In this document: positions 1-11,314 of the stretch, piece after piece
Position numbering within the stretch: the stretch's first letter is position 1
How the letters are laid out: each line of letters opens with the position of its first letter
NCBI GenBank assembly: GCA_037903475.1
Contig: JBAJFG010000615.1
Coordinates: 1,202,501-1,266,500, forward strand
DNA length: 64,000 nucleotides
Direction of reading: 5' to 3'
Source: Ancylostoma caninum
Lineage: Eukaryota > Nematoda > Chromadorea > Rhabditida > Ancylostomatidae
Made by a program: the position numbers and the translations under genes
The notes under the pieces: generated by a model
What the model was told of the DNA's origin: nothing
What the model saw: the letters and a program-made list of their open reading frames with translations, nothing else
Database searches by the model: none

Positions 1-394
1 CTTGTTTAATATCTGCGCGGAAGCATTCCGACCCGCAACATTTCAAACATTTTGATGATGAACGACATGCGAACATAAACAGTAAAGGTGTATCACACGA
101 GGGTACATTAAAGGCATTGTCTCACATTGAAGATTGTTTCCCAAAATTCTGCACTAACACAGTCTCCAGTGCTGAAAATGACGGCCCACGTTAAATGTGT
201 TGAAACCATTAGGAATCCTGGGTTCTGAAAGGACGCTCCGCACAATCGGCCGGGAAATTCGAAATTCTCAACCGACTATGTATAGAATCTTCACCTCGAA
301 AATGGACTATAGCTCTGTGGATGTGTGTTGTGAGAGCTGCGATCCAGAATCTGTTAACATCTCAGAATCAATGTAGGGTGACGCGGCTGCGTGG

Positions 395-660
395 CAAGAG
401 GTACGCTGCTGGTCTATGATTGGTCGATTCATGCGCGCGTCGCGACTGCAGCCTTCGACGGCACGCACAGTTCCTGAGGATATGGACAATTTTTCTAAGC
501 TTGAATGGGACAGATGAATGTTATCGGAACCCACAAACCGTGGGAAGGTAGCTGCCGATGTCATTTAGTATGTCGAATTTGAAGAAACAACCTGAACCTG
601 AAAAGCATGCCCGTGCGGCGCGGTCGCGTCGCGGCGTACGTCTTGACCGCAAACCGGGTG
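395..660. repeat. Dispersed GC-rich repeat, copy 1
   Basis: This block matches 9165-9430 over its whole length with scattered substitutions. Shared tracts include GGTCGATTCATG, CTAAGCTTGA and GAAGAAACAACCTGAAC. The second copy interrupts a Tc1-like element, which shows the block is mobile. No terminal repeat or open frame that survives in both copies was found, so its class is unknown. Confidence 0.75.
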
Positions 661-816
661 ACGCATTGCCTCTAAGACCACTCGCGATAATAGGATTATA
701 GGATGTTTGAGCTAACACGTATCAACGTGGATTAATGAGTGACGCAGCGGTACCCCTACTGCGGACGGTGCACTAGCTATTGACGCTAAGAATATAGATA
801 TGTATATGTATATATC

Positions 817-990
817 AATGGCGGACGCAGCCCCCCCCCACAGGGATGGGATGCCAAATTTTCGAAATTACTTTACAATACAAATGGAAATCTTGTACTA
901 GTTTATTTTCAATTGTTTACTTCTAATATTTTTTAAATATAACTTAACCCCCCCTGTACACGGTTTCGGTGGAAAAAAATTGTTTGAAAA
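817..990. mobile_element. hAT-type MITE fragment (left end)
   Basis: The end ATGGCGGACGCAGCCCCC and the following tract (TTTTCGAAATTACT...TACAATACAAA) match the complete MITE at 37896-38153. The right end is missing here, so this is a truncated copy. Confidence 0.6.
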
Positions 991-1019
991 TTTTGGGTCC
1001 TCAGTGTGGAGTAGTGCCT

Positions 1020-1299
1020 TTTGGCACATGTCACAAAAGCTGTCAAGCAGCGCTTGAGGCACTTTACTGGGATGTGTTACCTCACCTTATTCATCAGATT
1101 GTGCCTCGTCAGACTATCGTTTGCTTCGGTTGATGTTCCACATGCTTTCCGAGCAGCGCCTCCAATCTTTTGAAGATGTCGAGAAATGGGTGAAGAAATG
1201 GATCGAGTGGTAGACGAGGCTTCCTACCGCCGCGGAGTTCGTCTTCCCCCAGAAAGATGGAGAACCGTTATAGCCAGTAATGGCCAACACTTTGATTAA
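1020..1299 (+). pseudogene. mariner transposase, C-terminal remnant
   Basis: Read across frameshifts, the plus strand gives HVTKAVKQRL, then SDYRLLRLM...MLSEQRLQSFEDVEKWV, then YRRGVRLPPERWRTVIASNG and a stop. These match the last third of mariner-family transposases, including the region around the final catalytic Asp (PDxASSDYxL) and the terminal LPERWxxVIAxNG motif. The N-terminal two thirds is absent and the frame is broken at least twice, so it is dead. A mariner-like terminal sequence (GGCGGAAACTTTTTCACATACC) follows at about 1349-1372. Confidence 0.85.
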
Positions 1300-1344
1300 T
1301 GTATCTGCTTTGTTACTTTTTCAATAAAGACTCAATTTTGCTTA

Positions 1345-1374
1345 AAAAAGGGCGGAAACTTTTTCACATACCTA
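1345..1374 (+). repeat. mariner-like terminal inverted repeat end
   Basis: AAGGGCGGAAACTTTTTCAC lies just downstream of the mariner remnant, where the 3' end would be expected. A near-identical solo end occurs at 25941-25972, which supports its identity as a transposon terminus. Confidence 0.6.
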
Positions 1375-2643
1375 ATAATATGTCATCCGGCAAACATAAG
1401 CGTCATATTGGAATAAACGAAATGATTCTGTCTTTCGCCCTCGTTGAATATGAGATGTAGGAGCCTGCAAATGCAGCATCCACCTATTTTTAATTCTGAG
1501 GTGTGAAATAGACAGATTTATTACGATCATTTAAGACAATCGTGAGGTTAGATTACATGACGGCACAATTCAAGCAATTCAGATTCTAACAAAATCAGGA
1601 CCACCTTGATGCGCTGATTCTAGTGATGTACGTGATATGCTCCAAAATGGCCAATGAACCTTTAAATGGAGGCACGAGCCATTGTAGTTTGTGCTAATAA
1701 TTCCTAAGTAAAGGCACCATCACAGAAATTCTTCCTTCTGAAGAGGATCGCTTACCGTGTAGCTGGCCACTGTACAGTCACAACTAATGGGTACAACGAA
1801 AAAACGGAAAAGTCACCAAAGCCAATCAAAAACGACGCAGTAACTACAGCCCATTTCTGGAAAGAGGCTTTCCCACAGATTGTGGCAGTTTCAGAACTCT
1901 CGGCCGAACAAAACTTCAAAACACACGGTTCTCGATTGTTTCAATACATTTCACACATATCATTGATTGCTGTCACTCAGAGTTGAGTGCTCACTCAGCT
2001 TTTATTATACTACTGCATAAATTTCGAGAACGGCTACTGAGGTGAGACACTCCCTTTAAGGATCGACAAACTTGAAATAAGTATTGGAGGAGAAAAATGG
2101 GTACGATAAGACTAAAATGCAGATGATAGATGTCGTGACATATCTTCTTGGAATACAAACATTCTTGGCTGCCACTATGCACATTTGAAACAATGTTGCG
2201 CCTCTTTGTAGCGACATTAGCACTAGCTTGAACGTGGTACGCGTGCTCACATCAATTTCTTTCACACGTTGATCTAGCCACTTTATGAAGATGAATAGCA
2301 CCATCTGAACAATGAATCTGAAATCCCATCTCAACGTTGTCAAGCTGCTCGTTCTCTTCACCAATATATGATTTAATATCTTGTTCTTGTCAAAAATGTA
2401 GCTCCAATAATATCTCTTGCACTTTTGTCCTATGATGTTTGTATTGGTTTTTGAGCATACAAGAAAAGGAGAAATGTCAAGAATTTATTAGTTCACATCT
2501 TGACAGTATTGCAGAAGTCGAGCTAGACGTTCGTCTCTTTCCTGAAAAGGGCAAATAATTGAAGATCGTGTAAGGTACTAGGCGTATGGATGAACTAGGC
2601 CCATAGAGTGCTTATAAAAATGTTTCTCTGTGCGATGCCTACT

Positions 2644-3723
2644 TAACGGCAGCACCCACGAAAATTTTTATTTTAAGTTCTTGACATATTTGGGAGATGT
2701 GGAGGGCGCTCAACATTTTTTTAAAGAAAAACGTTCCGTTAGCATTAGAAACACTGTTTCTAGAAAATCATAAGCGCATTACATCTAACAGTTATGGTCG
2801 ACTTGCGCGAGTATGAAATGGGATAAGAACCGACAGCAAAAAATCGATAAGGCAGTCTTTTTCACCATGCGAGTCTTCGCAAGATCAGTTAATTTTCCTG
2901 AACTGCGGCATCCCCACACATCAAAAAAAAAAGAAATAATTTTTGGAAAATTAGTACCAGTTAACAAAGACACCAACTGATAATCAAAAAATCACGGAAT
3001 TCGCCAACTGGGAAGAAAAAGGAAAAAATTAAAGCTCTGACAGAAAATAGTTCTTGTAGTGGTCATACAGATATAATTACCCCAGAATGCTAATGAAGAA
3101 GATTCGCAGTTACTAAAAACAAAAAAAGGGGATATGAGGGGAATTGGTGTGACTCTGGAAGCATAATAAGGGAATTCGCTTCAGAAAGGCGGTGGTTTGG
3201 TAAATAGAGTGGACGGCAACGGCAGTGGCCCATCTGCGGCCTCGAGAAGGACGCAGCGCGACCGCGCCGCGCGCGCCGGGATCGGTGTCGTCACCTGCGG
3301 AATGCTATTTCTAGGGTCTTTTCTCCCCGATTTGCTGAAAATCCTTAGAGTCGAGTAGAAAAGCTGTAAGAATATGCATAACAGCAGCAGAATACATAGG
3401 TTACGGCGCGCGCGGCGCGGTTGCACGACGTCCTCTCAAGGCCACAGTTGGGCCAACGCCATTGACGTCCACTGTACATAGATCAGCTGAGAATCGATCC
3501 TTCTCGTGCCCCAAAGGACTTTTGTGCTCTGCGCAACCGAATACAGCCGCGAAAACACGTACAACCAGCTGAAGAACAAGCACGTCTGGTCTTAGGCGAT
3601 CTCATTGTAAGTAAGAGAAAGACACTTCAAGTGCAGCTTGTACGGCGGAAGTATTCCCCAAGTCAACGGCTTTCATAACTTCTAGAATGTTCGAACAGAA
3701 TTTTCCGTGGGTGCTGCCTTCAA
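2644..3723. mobile_element. TTAA-associated inverted-repeat element, AGGCAGCAC family
   Basis: The left end is TTAACGGCAGCACCCACG. The right end, reverse-complemented, reads TTGAAGGCAGCACCCACGG. Two other elements in the window (28689-29103 and 34609-35004) have the same ends next to TTAA, the target typical of piggyBac-type insertion. The interior holds a GC-rich stretch at 3181-3600 with an open frame on the minus strand (81 codons, hydrophobic near its start). I see no transposase motif and regard the element as non-autonomous. Confidence 0.55.
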
Positions 3724-3792
3724 TCACTAGAAGTGACTAGCTATACGACATTAAGAAATATATTAACATTAGCTCTTACCGCATCACTGATT

Positions 3793-6700
3793 TTAGTCCA
3801 CATAAACGATTTTGTCTGTAATAAAAAGGCTCACTGATGATTTTGCGAAAAATAAAACTTCAAGGTAAAGCTCACCAAGATCAACTCGCGGGACTCTGAC
3901 TCGGATCTTTTTTCGTCCTTAAAACGAGAGTTTATACCTGTCATGTATGTTATATTGTGGATGTCATCGCTGACATTCGTGTAGGTATTCGGTTGAGAAT
4001 GAGCAGTCTATGCCAAAAAAAATGTGAGCTTAGAGCTGCGGTCGCTCTCGGACCACTAGAGTTTCCTGATCAAGTGTTGATCTGGGAACCCTCAAGTTCT
4101 AGTCGTTTTCATGGAGAATCCCTGCATCATTGCTCTCAGCATTCGCCGTGGTAGGAATATTACTTCTGCCGTGAAATCGTGATCAAGTTTGAGTCAAGAT
4201 CCAAGCAAGGCAATCCCGAAACGAATTACGGTAGAGCTTAGGTCTACACATTGAATAGTTGTTTGATTACTCATTGCTGTTCCAGTAGAAGCATGTCAAC
4301 TCGATAGTACGGAGAAAAAGCGATTACCTGGGACCTTTACCCTTTTGCGGATGTAGATGTAGTCGTCTGAACAGAAATCTTAATATGACACAGTTACACA
4401 CCACATCGAAAAAATTCAGGAGGAATCAACGCTGATTAATGGTAGTTAATTACTGCTATCTTATTCGTTCCGCCAAGAAGCTTAGGCAAAGTAATTCTGT
4501 CAAAGATAACAGACTACATGGTTCCCCTGACTCTTTTCATGCTCTTGAAGAGGTGGACCTTCGTTTCATATGACAAAAGTGACATCGTAGTGGCTTTCTA
4601 TGGAGCCTTAGAACGAAAGAAGTATGTATGTACTTGGCTAAGTGCGTTATTATAATAATTTGGTTGTAGTATGAAAACTATCGGTTTCTCACCATCACTG
4701 TCCCTGAAGATTGGAATCCGGAGCGGATCTGCAATAGAAACTAATGTTGAGTGAATAAAATCTATAGTAATATATGTATACTAATAAACAGCATAGTAAT
4801 ATAGTGAATAAAATCTGTATGTGCGATCTATATATGGTTGGTATAAGAATGATGTCAGGTTTAATGTTATAGCGTTACATGAGACTCCTTACATGAGTTG
4901 GTTGGAAAGTATGAGCGTTATGGGAGAACTATTTTTAATTTTGCTAGCTGCAAGTTCTCGTGTTCATGGTTGCAACCCCTCTGCGACTACAGTGTGTTTT
5001 TCCGGGAGTAAAATCGCGCGCGATCTGATCCATTCCAGTAGATCAAATTCTCAGTCGAAAGACCACGTGAAAGCGGAGGTTCGTACTGGGTCCGCAATTG
5101 CACCGATTTTACTCCCGGAAAAACAGGGTGTATATTTTGAATCCGTTCAAAAAAATTTTGAAGTTGACCTCATTTGGCATTAATACTGGCTGCTACGTTT
5201 ACTCCACGCAAAGTACAGCGACTACTTAAGGTTGCTTTATGTCACAATGTTTCATGATAATTTATCGTATGCGTAGTGTGAATGAGATTAATGGGGAAGA
5301 AGAAAATCAAATAGGCTTGAAAAAATTGGTAACGACTTACCTGGGTCATAATCGATCTTTGGGAACACTCTAATCCGTGGGAGGTACGGTTCTGCAATGT
5401 AAGAAAAGAGTTAAATGAACAGAATCATGCGATGCTTGCAATGTAACAATATCCAAGGCTACGTAGCAGAATGTGAACACTACATCTGCTCCACAGCATA
5501 CAATTCCATCGTCCCATCGGTGCTGCCCTTAAAATCTGCGAAATAAATGCGATATCGCATCGGAAACGCTATAATCCGTTTCAAAAAACGACGATAATTG
5601 AGTACTTCTGCCTATGGTCTGCATTTCTCGCCTGTCTCTCCGAATGCTACACTATTTCTTGCGTTTTCTTTTTCTCTAATGTCTTCGCAGCTACGTTCCC
5701 TGGTGAAACACACTATACCATAACTCCGCTCATCGCGATCGCATCGAAGACCAGATATGCGGAGTCAGCGCTCCCTGTTCTATCCTGCGCATTATTTAAA
5801 AGATAAAAATTGCGAAATTTTTGCATTTTTGCTGACGTCATAGCAGTCTGCCATTAGTGACAGCGTGATATGCATCGAGTGTTGCCTAATTGTACCCTCA
5901 GATACCAACGACTTCCGGCGATCCCACTAATTTCTGGAAAACGAGAGGTTTTAGGAATTGTTTCTTGTTACAGGAAAGATGTACAAGATGACCTCATGAG
6001 TTTTGTAGAAGCAATTTGAAATGTAGTTCCGGAAGGCTACTATTATCATTGGACCAGAAAAAGTTGGAATCTACGCTTCGCTTCTGACGCAATATCGCGT
6101 CTATTTTACAGATTTCAAAGATGATACAGACGGGATCGTATTTCTAACAATTATCTCTCAACAGTAGTTTGAACCCCGCCCCCCCTCTCCAATACCGTAA
6201 AAGTAGTAGATGTCACACAAAAGTGGCCAAAGTACTAAAAGATCACAAAATCAAATGGGTCTTGAAAACGCTTGCTCTGAGCAATGGAGAAAGTATGGCG
6301 CAAAAGAGGAGCGCTACTTAGGAGGTTGGTAAAGTATGGAAAATAGATGAGAAGAGGGGTAAGGAGAAGTTGATAGCTACTCACCATCATCATACAATCG
6401 CTCTTGACCGATTTGAACGAGGTCTGAAAAACAGAGATTGCTCATCTATTAACTCAAATTTGACTGTGCATGGGAACGATGATAATTCCTCAGTTCTAGT
6501 AAGAATTTGGGGCCTTTAAACTTAGAACTGAATAGAATATGGGATGCGTGAACCTCTAGAGAATTGTGTGCGTGTGTACAAAGATAGTTGAATGGTATAG
6601 GTATTAAGTATGTAACTCATGCTCAAATAGTCAGAGGTTTTTCCTTGAAGCAGTGTCTCATCTCATGATGAATTCTGAAATTTTACCACCATAAGGATCT

Positions 6701-8450
6701 CCAGGCGACGATGAACACAGTTTTACTCATGCTTCCTCACAAAAGTGCCGAAAAAGCCTCTTCTAATCCCATCATCCGTTGGTAACTCGAGGTGCCCAAT
6801 TGACACATCTCCCACAAAACAGTGCAGGGTGCAAGCGATCGATATCGCTAGCTGCACCTTTTTGTGGTAGCTGTCGAACTCTCCACTAGACGGTAGTGTT
6901 CAGTAAGGAGTATTTGGCAACTGTACAAGGCTATGCGTTCACAACTGCGATCAGCGACACCTGGAGATTTCTCAGATTTCAAAACCTGAAAAACGACTAT
7001 AAGGTGAAGCACTGCCCTGAAAATGAACTTGAGGATGTAGAAAAAGAGGTCATTTAAAAAAAAGTGGGGTTGTTTGCGGTAGAAATGGCTTTCTAATGGC
7101 TGGCTAATGAGGCACGTCATACGTTTTACAGTCGGGTCCGGCAGCCACTGCAAATGGGCGCCGGCGGGCGCCGGCCGCCGCCACCCTCCGGCGCCCCGAT
7201 ATTAATGAGCCATAAATCACTCGAGCTTAAGAGAAAGCGAAGAAAAATACAATTTTAGTCCATAGTAGACAGAGTGCAGTGGATATGTTAAGGCTATAAA
7301 GCAGGGGACCATTTTCACAACTTTCATGTTTTTTCATTTTTGTGATTTTCATGGGGGAAGATTTCTGAATACACAATAAGCGAAGCCAACTCTTCCATTT
7401 TTTGCTATAGTACACTGCTTCGTGAATACAAAAATGGCCGTTATTCCTCTATAGATGGACACAGTACTTCAGTTATCCCACCTGAATAATAAAGCTCATC
7501 CAATTCGGGATCCTCAGAAATAATTGAAATCCGTATGAATTGTTCCATATCCATTGCGAAGTAGTTCTACCGCTGTCATTTATCTTTCGTGGAGCAATCC
7601 TTCACGGCGGAGTTACTCTCTCCCGGTTTCCCTCAACTTTGAAAAAGTGGTTTTTCACTATTACTTACACTATTACTATTACTTACACTTACATTTATCG
7701 TAGTTTATCTTCGAAATTCATGCAAAACGTTGCCGGATGCCTTCCTGGACTACCCGAAGGAGATCACGGGGGACGTTCCAAGCAGTGAACCCCAAACACT
7801 GCGATGCTTAACTCTGGATCTCCAACGGAGTGGAACCAGCGATAGGGACAGATTGCAATCTGCCACTCAAACCACTGAGCCATCCGGGCTACTTTTTATG
7901 TTGGAGTTTGTTAGATAACTGCAATAGCCGTAGGCAGCATACTATATGTATTTGCAAAACGGCGGCACAGGTCAGGATTCGATCCCCCGACCACCAGAAC
8001 GTCGATCATTCCCTCAACCCACTGAGCTATGCGCGCACGCGACACAACATACAAATAGTGTCTAATCATACTTACACTTACACTTATCGTAGTTTATCTT
8101 AGAAATTTAGGTGAAAAGGGAATTGGGTGGGGCCACTCCTGTGAAGCCTAGGCCTTAAACCCATTCTTAAGCACAGGGTTAGGCTTATCTACTACTTATC
8201 CTGTCTACTATGGACGAAAATTGTATTTTTCTTCGCTTTCTCCCAAGCTCGAGCGATTTATAGCTCATTAATACTGGGGCGCCGGAGGGTGGCGGCGGCC
8301 GGCGCCCGCCGGCGCCCATTTACAGTGGTTGCCGGACCGGACTGTACCTCAGAAAATTATCACTTGCTCTCCGACCAAACATTTACCTGGATCCAGCGGA
8401 AGGGCTCCAACGATGGCGAGAAGCGGAAGCACAGCAAAAATAAACAACAT
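3793..8450 (-). CDS. Small secreted protein A, PKxDYD family (unrecognised), 7 exons, 97 aa
   Basis: Exons on the minus strand are 8387-8450, 6385-6423, 5341-5391, 4693-4728, 4328-4366, 3876-3917 and 3793-3815. Every junction is phase 1 with GT donors and AG acceptors, and the sum is exactly 98 codons including TAA. The start is the ATG that opens a hydrophobic leader of about 16 residues (MLFIFAVLPLL...) ending near VGA. The mature part is acidic and aromatic first (ERLYDD), then carries PKIDYDP at residues 45-51, and ends in basic strands (RIRV, RKRVKVP, RKKIRVRVP). No cysteine remains in the mature part, so it is not a disulfide-knotted peptide. I do not recognise it. Gene B, about 3 kb upstream, has the same phase-1 architecture and a similar PKTDYD motif, which suggests a tandem family. 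Intron 1 holds the tRNA-carrying element and intron 3 a small MITE. The exon model is inferred; the final 7-residue exon is the weakest part. Confidence 0.6.
4990..5130. mobile_element. 141-bp MITE with TA flanks
   Basis: The left end CAGTGTGTTTTTCCGGGAG and the reverse-complemented right end CACCCTGTTTTTCCGGGAG form inverted repeats of about 27 bp that run on into TAAAATCG. TA dinucleotides flank both sides (988-989 in the 4-kb line, 5131-5132), as in Tc1/mariner-type insertion. It lies in an intron of gene A and codes for nothing. Confidence 0.75.
7818..7889 (-). other. tRNA-like unit 1 (copy 1)
   Basis: The minus strand starts GCCCGGATGGCTCAGTGG, a good A box, and later has GGTTCCACTCC, a B box with two changes from GGTTCGANTCC. 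The spacing is about that of a tRNA, but acceptor-stem pairing is poor. I read it as a tRNA-derived sequence inside a repeat and not as a working tRNA gene. Confidence 0.55.
7961..8036 (-). other. tRNA-like unit 2 (copy 1)
   Basis: The minus strand reads GCGCGCATAGCTCAGTGGGT (A box) and ends with GGGATCGAATCCTG (B box GGATCGAATCC). Size and spacing match a tRNA. Acceptor pairing looks incomplete and the unit lies inside a repeat, so it is probably a tRNA-derived pseudogene. A sister copy is at 19143-19220. Confidence 0.6.
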
Positions 8451-8494
8451 TGTGGATATGAAATCAAGGTCGAGTCTGTATCACCTTCCACGAT

Positions 8495-8501
8495 ATTTAT
8501 A
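8495..8501 (-). promoter_or_regulatory. TATA box of gene A
   Basis: The minus strand reads GGTATAAATATCG, 45-51 bases upstream of the chosen ATG. The position fits a core promoter with a very short 5' untranslated region and supports the start choice. Confidence 0.5.
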
Positions 8502-9067
8502 CCTTTTTACCCAATTTTAAAACCATAGTTTTGCAACTAATTTCCCGATCTTCCGCTTCGAAATGCCCTCTCAAACAGATTTCAACGGAGAAATTGTATG
8601 CAAATTGTACTATTACGAGATATTCCCGAAACAAACGAGCAGATCAGGCTCCTCTTAAATTTTTCAGCGTTATTTGGGAAAGCCATTCGGCAATGGTTAT
8701 TGTTTTGCATACACACAGATAGAAGTCTGAAACCTTCTGCCTGCAAGAACACTACCCTGGCGAGGGCGAGCTTCGATATGAGACTTGGACTCATATCCCT
8801 AAATAAGTTACAATTCAGCTCTAAGACCGGGGAGTTCCTATCAGTTAGTCGAGTCATGCAGAATATATTCCGTATGGAAATGACGTTTGATGCTCTTCTA
8901 TATCCACAGTACTTGACAGCGTTTATTTCACATGCGCACAAAGCTGGAAGCCTTCCTGATTTGGCTAAGATTCCGATCGAGTGACATAGTATTTGAAGCT
9001 ACTGTAGCGATCCTGTGAGCTCCACAAAAAGGAGTTTATGTAGGATGCCGACATGCCAGAATGACTA

Positions 9068-10223
9068 CAGTGGCGGCCCATATTTAGCACGCGGCCCATT
9101 TTGGGCGATTAACTGATGAAAATATAAAATTCGTATTTCAAGCATGCAAAGGAAAATGGCTGCATGGCAAGAGGTACGCTGTATGTAGGTCCGTAATTGG
9201 TCGATTCATGTGCGCGTCGCGGCTGCAGCCTTCTAGGGTACGAGCAGTTCTGCGTGGATATGGACAACTTTTCTAAGCTTGAGTGGGACAGATGGATGTT
9301 ATCGGGACTCACAAACTGTGAGAAGGTGGCCAGCAATGTGCGTCATCTAGTGCGTCAAATTTGAAGAAACAACCTGAACTTGAGAAGCACACGCGTGCGG
9401 GGCGGTCGCGTCGCGGTATACGTCTAGACCGCCACCCCAGGACAATACTCGAGAATGTAATGGGGGATAGTGTTCTTTTTCCTACTTCTACTCTATTTCT
9501 CAAAAAATATTTTTCAATGAAGCTGCGCTCATTCTTCGCGTTTAGAGCTCAAAATGCAATACTTTTGAAAATATTTTCATCAAACTCTTACATCAATTTA
9601 TCAAATCGAGTGAACACACATTTTTATTCTAGATATTAGCACGCGTTTTGTTATAGTAGTTTTGATGCGCAGTTGTTCACCTTAGGGAAGAATAAGGATC
9701 GTCAACATGGCTAAAGAATTGCGAAGAAAGGGATTCATGGTGACTACAAGAAGAAAGCATCCACTTCGGCTCTGGATTTTTCTCCGAATTGTGCTACTAA
9801 AAGGCATTTAGGTCATCACAGGAAAATTCTGACTTATATTATTCTCCAAATTCAATAAAATGAAATTTTTGACAAATTTGACGGTTTATTTCTGTCTCTG
9901 GTTCTAGCTGCTACGGCGAATGCTCGGATAGCTTTCATAGCGAAATGTTGAGGAGAAGAGTGCTCAATTCAAATCACTACTTCACTTCCCTCCACCAAGA
10001 TACAAAGTTCTATACCTAATTTGAGAAAACCGACGAAATCGGAATTTTATTTTTCAATCCAGTTCTAACCTACTCTGTGCCTATAGTGAGCAATAAGAAG
10101 TAAGCTCCCATAGACTTCCAACACATACTCGAACTTGGTTTTGATTGCTTATCCTAGGGCTGAGATGTGTAGAAGATTCTGTGGTCGAAAATCGCGGGTG
10201 TGCTAAATATGTGGCCGCCACTG
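9068..10223. mobile_element. Tc1-like non-autonomous element, copy 1 (interrupted)
   Basis: The terminal inverted repeats read CAGTGGCGGCCCATATTTAG on the left and, reverse-complemented from the right, CAGTGGCGGCCACATATTTA. TA flanks both sides. Tc1 family termini begin CAGTG and insert at TA. The interior matches 13835-14687 but is about 300 bp longer, because the repeat at about 9147-9433 has been inserted. No transposase frame survives. Confidence 0.85.
9147..9433. repeat. Dispersed GC-rich repeat, copy 2, nested in a Tc1-like element
   Basis: This segment is absent from the sister Tc1-like element at 13835-14687 and matches 395-660. In the uninterrupted copy the flanking text reads straight through, from CATGCTTGGAACCCC to AGGATAATACTCGAG. 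The boundaries are therefore set to within a few bases by comparison. Confidence 0.75.
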
Positions 10224-10225
10224 TA

Positions 10226-11314
10226 CCTGACCGACTAATTGGGACTCAAAGGTAGCACTCATGGAGAATTTCCACTTTGACTTCAGTGCAGTTCGAGAAA
10301 AAGGAGTACGCTGACTACTGTTACATGAGCAAAAATCGTCGGAATATTTGAGAGTTCTTCTTGCGGCGACAGCAAAATCTTTGCGTCGGAGCAGCACCCG
10401 CTGAATTGAGCGAGCTGTGGGATTTAAACCGATAAGGAGAAGTCCATAAAGTTGCCTTTCTTGCCAGCTGTTTTGTTGGTCAAAGTGGTTCTCGATTTTT
10501 CCAAAGATTTTCATGTTGTGACACAACAGGCAAATCAACAATAGCTAAAACAGTCGGCGAAGCTACTTTTCACTTGGTTTTCGCTCCTTTTGAGTGGGTT
10601 TTCATTCATCTTACGAGCAGTCCAGGAGTTCAATCCTTCTTGAAGTTGAAGCTGCTATTGCTCGGAACTATGAAATATACTATGACATGAGTCGGAGCGT
10701 AAATAAATTACTTCATTGTTCAGAATTCTAAACATGTATTGTTCCAGAATTTGAAAGGATTATGGCTACTGTTCTTATGCATGCAATGCTATTTATACGC
10801 TATTGCAAAAATCGATCTTACCAACCAGCAACAATGCTTTCAAAGGAATGATCGAGCATTGCCTTAGCCCATAGTGCCTTTTACGTTCACAAATTTCAGT
10901 TGTTTTATGGATTGTCAAGTTCTGAGAATTGTTTTTAGTTGTTGTGTTCTGTTTTTCCTTTATTTTGTTTTATTCTCACATAAGTGTAAGCTTACGTAAT
11001 AAATATTTTTTCCAAAAATCTTTTATTAATGAAGGATATGTTTGAAATGCAAAACGCGCTGTGTTGGAGTTGAGAAGTTGGGTTGATGATCTGAAAGAGA
11101 ATTTCATACTATGGCAAAAAAACTGGTACAGAGAACTCCAGCTGTAGAGGCTCGTATGCTTTGTCCGGAACTCTGGCTCTCGCCGTCCGGCATAATCAGT
11201 ACTATTTCTCTGTCACTTGCTATCCAATGGTAGACGCTCGGTGAAGCAGAGCAGGAGCAATGCGTGCGTCTACATCCGGAGCTGCAAATGCATCTGTCCT
11301 GGGATGGGAAAACT
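10226..11314. other. Spacer with no gene seen
   Basis: This lies between the right end of the Tc1-like element and the stop codon of gene B. One solo end of the AGGCAGCAC family (AAAGGTAGCACTCATGGAG) occurs near 10246. No splice-consistent coding segment was found. Confidence 0.5.

Larger units (their letters stand above)
108..2059. repeat. Possible TTAA-flanked element with TGTCTCAC ends
   Basis: A TTAA at 108-111 is followed by AAGGCATTGTCTCAC. The reverse complement of the right side (up to TTAA at 2056-2059) reads AAGGGAGTGTCTCAC, so the two ends are similar inverted repeats. The interval also holds a hAT-like fragment and a mariner remnant. Similar ends occur at 42317-42769 and at 62102. 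It may be one composite element or two unrelated solo ends facing each other. No gene was seen in the interval apart from these remnants. Confidence 0.3.
7129..8344. mobile_element. 1.2-kb inverted-repeat element carrying two tRNA-like units
   Basis: The ends are CAGTCGGGTCCGGCAGCCAC and, reverse-complemented from the right, CAGTCCGGTCCGGCAACCAC. Each is followed by GC-rich sequence (GGGCGCCGGCGGGCGCCGG), and the element is flanked by TA. The arms continue inward through the CTCGAGC and CTTCGCTTTCTC tracts. The centre holds two minus-strand tRNA-like units, short TTACAC-type repeats and a CCTAAACCC-like tract. It sits in intron 1 of gene A. A rearranged relative lies at 18740-20021. No transposase is present. 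The TA target and CAGT start resemble Tc1/mariner-type non-autonomous elements. Confidence 0.8.

Noticed and set aside
2488..2541. Possible terminal exon on the minus strand (ERDERLARLLQYCQDVN then stop, with an AATAAA)
   Set aside because: Acceptor, stop and polyadenylation signal look good but no partner exon in the right phase was found upstream; one short peptide is too little to call a gene.
7818..8036. Functional tRNA genes
   Set aside because: A and B boxes are present, but acceptor stems pair poorly and the units lie inside a repeated element in both copies.
8582..8984. Overlapping open frames of about 120-128 codons on both strands
   Set aside because: Neither has a recognisable domain or splice context, and paired frames on both strands usually reflect low stop density by chance.
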